Shown one piece after another: positions 49,894-52,620 of a stretch of 52,620 nucleotides of DNA. Position numbers and translations under genes: made by a program. Every line of letters begins with the position of its first letter. The first letter of the stretch is position 1. A model generated the notes under the pieces. The model did no database searches, was not told the DNA's origin, and was given only the letters and a program-made list of their open reading frames with translations. The stretch comes from Candidatus [Bacteroides] periocalifornicus. GTDB lineage: Bacteria; Bacteroidota; Bacteroidia; Bacteroidales; CAJPTX01. The stretch covers positions 1 to 52,620 of the forward strand of contig LIIK01000003.1 of the NCBI GenBank assembly GCA_001421095.1, given 5' to 3'.

Positions 49894-52350
49894 TTAGAAA
49901 ATTCCCTTTGCGAATGTGTATCTAAACTTCACGTGAAAGGTTCGCCCGGGTAGTGGGCGCCGATACTGATCCCACACCTCACGCCCCATCACATTATGGC
50001 ACTCCAGCGCTAGCGAGTACCGCCCGCGGTAGGTAATCAGCAGCCCGACATCGTGCACCCAGCTCTGGGGGATACGACGCTTGCTCCGCCGGGTAAGCTC
50101 CCAGTTGTAGAAATACTCCTGGGTGAACCGCCCATCGTAGAATAGCTTCAGATACCACCCCGCAGGGAGATCGTGCGTATGGCACTCCACCCCGAAATTG
50201 GCGAACAGGTAGGGGATATTGGGCAAACGCAACCCATAGGTGGGGTTAGGCGCCGTAGAACCCGGCAGCAGGGGAAGCGCATCGCGGGCATCCTGGTAGG
50301 TGATGTTGCCATAGGCGTAGAGCCAACTGCTGATATCCAGCTTTAGCTCTGCCTCTACCCCTTTGATATTCACCCGCTCGGCATTCACATAGCCAGCCAC
50401 CATGTGCTGACGTACAAGCTTGATCATGTCGCCAATACGCATGTAGAAAGCCCCGATCTCTAGCTGGGCTCGCCTGAATCCGAGAAGATAATCCCGATCT
50501 ACGAGTAGCCCGACGTTGAAATTATGGCTTAGCTCGGGCCTCAGCCCAGCAGCTGGGAATGTGACGATTCCATCGCCGAAAAGCTCCTGCGCATTGGGAA
50601 GTCGAATGGCGCGCTGATACGATCCCTTGAGATACATGCCCCCAGCTATCTCATACTTCATCGCCTCTATCCACCCCAGGCGAGTAGTGGTGTTACGCTT
50701 CCGCGCAGGCGGTGCAATGAGCTCGTAGGAAGTGAGGTCCTCAATGTCTGTCCGCAAGAGGAAATACTTGCCAGAGAGCATATTGATGAACCGACCCCCG
50801 AAGAGCCTTGCCTCCCAGGTAAGCCCAGCCACTAGGCTCGTCCGCAGGCTGGGAAATCCACCAATGGCAAACCCCGCATGCCGGTTGGCCAAGGTATCAT
50901 AGGGCTTGCGGCGCGCATGGTTGAGCAGTGTATTGAGATTGAGGGTATGGGAAGGTGAAAGACGGTAGTCTAGATTCAGCCGCTCGTTGATCTCCAGACT
51001 CCGATCATCCGAGTTGCGCGGCACATCGCTCGTCTCCCCCCGCCCATTCGGACTCGGGTAGGCACGCCCCTGGAAGTCGTAGCGCGTTCGGGAAGTGTCG
51101 GTAAATCGATTTGCACCATAGCCTAACGAGAAATGCGACTCAAGATCTAGATCCCCACGGATCAGTCCGCCCTTTATCAACCGACTCTCCAGCATATAGA
51201 CCCCGCTATTATTCTCAGCATGCTGCACATTCTGCTCTATACCCTGCACCTGGTTAGCGCGGGTATAGTAGCCGAATTCGATACTGGCCTCGTCAAACCA
51301 CATCCGGGTGAAAGCCAACTTCCCCTTGAGCATCCAGGCGCAGAATCGGTCGTGGTCACGCCGTACCCAGAGGTACTCCCGCTCTGGCACATGGAATCGG
51401 TAGTTGTTCTCCGCGTAGGTGAAATAGCCGCCAGCCCCGAGCAGCACCCCGTACCGCGGGAGGTTTTTCCGAGAGAAGAGGCTCACCTTGTGCATGGCGT
51501 ACGATGCCAGCTCGTAGGAAGCATCCAGGTAATCGGTGCTGAACTCCTTAGATACTATATTGACCGCGCCTCCAAGCCCATCGCAGCCGAAACGAGCAGG
51601 GATGATTCCCTTGTATACTTCTATCCGCTCTATGATGTCAATCGGGATCTCGTCGAGCGAAAACAACCCCTCTTGGCTCCCCAATGGAATACCATCCCAG
51701 AGGAGCTGAATGCGATTCCCCTCCAGCCCATGCACTATGATGCGCGAACTACTCCCCATCCCACCACCCTGCCCCACCTTTAGCCCCATAGTCTTATTAA
51801 GCACCTGCTGAACCGATACCGTACGCCCCTGCAGCTCCTGCGCGCTCAGCACGCTTATAGCCTCTGGCGACTCTCGCATAGCTTGCGCACGGCTCTTCCC
51901 CACCACCTCTACCTGGCCAAGTTCCGTAGTGGTCGGATGCAGCCTAATGGTATGTGGTCCTGATAACGGGAGGCGAAGGGTATCGGTGGCACGCGCATAA
52001 CCCATATAGCCCACCTGCAGCACGAGTGCAGAAGAAGAGGTCCGTATCGTAGCCCTCCCTTTGGAATCGGCATAGCAACCCTCACGGAATACCGACTGCC
52101 CCGCAGGTTTCCACTGTACCGCAGCGAACTCTACCCCCAGCCCGCTCTCTGCATCTACAACCCGCACCTCCACAGCGCGCTCCTGAGCAACCGCCGGAAA
52201 CCAGCACAGCATGAGGAGCATCCAACCCAAGAGGCGGATGAAAAACCTAGCCGATAAGCAACCGCCCCCCACCACATTCCCTCCCCGTGTATCTGGCGTA
52301 GCAGCGGGCAATATCCCGATCCCTCTATATGCACACTCTACACGTAGCAT
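49894..52350 (-). CDS. TonB-dependent receptor with N-terminal carboxypeptidase-like domain, XusA-like
   Basis: Outer-membrane active-transport receptor, 818 residues from 52350. A hydrophobic signal segment lies at about 38-56 (ending PAVAQ); because it starts late, a GTG about 26 codons in is an alternative start. A carboxypeptidase-regulatory-like domain follows at about 59-135 (VRVVDAESGLGVEFAAVQW and onward). The plug is at about 155-265, including RIIVHGLEGNRIQLLWDGIP and GLGGAVNIVSKEF, and then the barrel, which ends FHVKFRYTFAKGIF with a terminal Phe. Together with the DUF4374 gene it forms a probable iron or siderophore uptake operon. A -7 box lies at 52380-52387. Confidence 0.92.
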   Translation of the reverse strand: MLRVECAYRGIGILPAATPDTRGGNVVGGGCLSARFFIRLLGWMLLMLCWFPAVAQERAVEVRVVDAESGLGVEFAAVQWKPAGQSVFREGCYADSKGRATIRTSSSALVLQVGYMGYARATDTLRLPLSGPHTIRLHPTTTELGQVEVVGKSRAQAMRESPEAISVLSAQELQGRTVSVQQVLNKTMGLKVGQGGGMGSSSRIIVHGLEGNRIQLLWDGIPLGSQEGLFSLDEIPIDIIERIEVYKGIIPARFGCDGLGGAVNIVSKEFSTDYLDASYELASYAMHKVSLFSRKNLPRYGVLLGAGGYFTYAENNYRFHVPEREYLWVRRDHDRFCAWMLKGKLAFTRMWFDEASIEFGYYTRANQVQGIEQNVQHAENNSGVYMLESRLIKGGLIRGDLDLESHFSLGYGANRFTDTSRTRYDFQGRAYPSPNGRGETSDVPRNSDDRSLEINERLNLDYRLSPSHTLNLNTLLNHARRKPYDTLANRHAGFAIGGFPSLRTSLVAGLTWEARLFGGRFINMLSGKYFLLRTDIEDLTSYELIAPPARKRNTTTRLGWIEAMKYEIAGGMYLKGSYQRAIRLPNAQELFGDGIVTFPAAGLRPELSHNFNVGLLVDRDYLLGFRRAQLEIGAFYMRIGDMIKLVRQHMVAGYVNAERVNIKGVEAELKLDISSWLYAYGNITYQDARDALPLLPGSTAPNPTYGLRLPNIPYLFANFGVECHTHDLPAGWYLKLFYDGRFTQEYFYNWELTRRSKRRIPQSWVHDVGLLITYRGRYSLALECHNVMGREVWDQYRRPLPGRTFHVKFRYTFAKGIF

Positions 52351-52379
52351 AGCACTCTAACCCTCACCTGTTCTGACCG

Positions 52380-52387
52380 CAAAGGTA
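52380..52387 (-). promoter_or_regulatory. Putative -7 box of the XusAB-like operon
   Basis: TACCTTTG on the minus strand, 29 nt before the start at 52350. A TTTG (52403-52406) is present upstream but at 15 nt, closer than normal. No obvious regulator-binding repeat was recognised. Confidence 0.6.
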
Positions 52388-52450
52388 GGTGGGGTTCCTG
52401 GGCAAAAATAACCCTGTTGGGGATAAAAATACCCCTAAATCGAGGGATTG

Positions 52451-52511
52451 TGGCGAGGTTTGCCACCGCGTTCTTGGTAGGGGCGATGCCGAGCGTAGCG
52501 AGTGCCCGCCC
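52451..52511 (+). repeat. 61-bp dispersed element, copy 2
   Basis: Matches 197-257 at 55 of 61 positions in the same orientation. It is followed by AACGCGGCGCGACGC, again a GC-repeat-family sequence. It lies upstream of the TonB receptor promoter; the remaining bases to 52620 show no gene. Confidence 0.75.
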
Positions 52512-52620
52512 TAACCAACGCGGCGCGACGCATCGTGATAAAGGCCATAGGTCCCCATAGGTGAGGCATGCGGGGAGTCTGGTATACGCATGGAGGGGCG
52601 CTGGGCGGGGGAATCTTCGC

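Overview
The window looks like a chromosomal segment of a GC-rich member of the Bacteroidales (Bacteroidetes). Evidence: repeated Bacteroidetes-type promoters (TTTG, about 19 nt, TAnnTTTG), start sites mostly without Shine-Dalgarno sequences, the long form of IspG, an S46 dipeptidyl-peptidase, a DUF4374 lipoprotein beside a TonB receptor, and the yfhO-ftsX-DUF3098-uppP-truB-queA gene order. Several exported or lipid-anchored peptidases (M16, S41, M23, S46, C1B) suggest a peptide-using, Porphyromonas-like lifestyle; that is inference.

Layout. 1-5800 (+ strand): repeat-rich leader, a TonB-dependent receptor, asnS, an AT-rich orphan ORF and an exported Bcp-type peroxiredoxin, closed by a strong hairpin. 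5837-20584 (- strand): a two-gene ABC half-transporter operon of the YbtPQ/IrtAB type, an M16 lipoprotein peptidase, a glycosyltransferase, an E1-like ThiF/MoeB protein with thiH, fabG, tpx and clpC. 20860-27344 (- strand): one compact operon yfhO-ftsX-DUF3098-uppP-truB-queA. 27381-28219 (+): an HNH endonuclease divergent from yfhO. 28414-36227 (-): S41 protease, dCMP deaminase and tRNA-Leu(CAA) as one apparent transcription unit, then an M23 lipoprotein, a YitT protein and leuS. 36449-43392 (-): a TPR protein and a DUF4253 protein (probably an operon), ispG and an S46 peptidase. 43416-44248 (+): a toxin-antitoxin operon. 44395-48587: exported PepC-like peptidase (-), diacylglycerol-kinase-like lipid kinase (+), Hsp20 (-), AraC regulator (-). 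48687-52387 (-): DUF4374 lipoprotein and TonB receptor, resembling the XusB/XusA siderophore-piracy pair.

The most unusual items are: (i) a YoeB/RelE-like toxin whose antitoxin carries an ungapped internal duplication of the Phd/YefM DNA-binding module, with the toxin carrying His where E. coli YoeB has its catalytic Glu; (ii) a dispersed family of GC-rich repeats with 21-bp periodicity and a shared end, plus a 61-bp element near both window ends with a third partial copy inside; (iii) a ThiF-like E1 protein lacking the zinc and catalytic cysteines. Housekeeping calls are secure. Start positions, promoters and substrate assignments were read by eye and are less certain.
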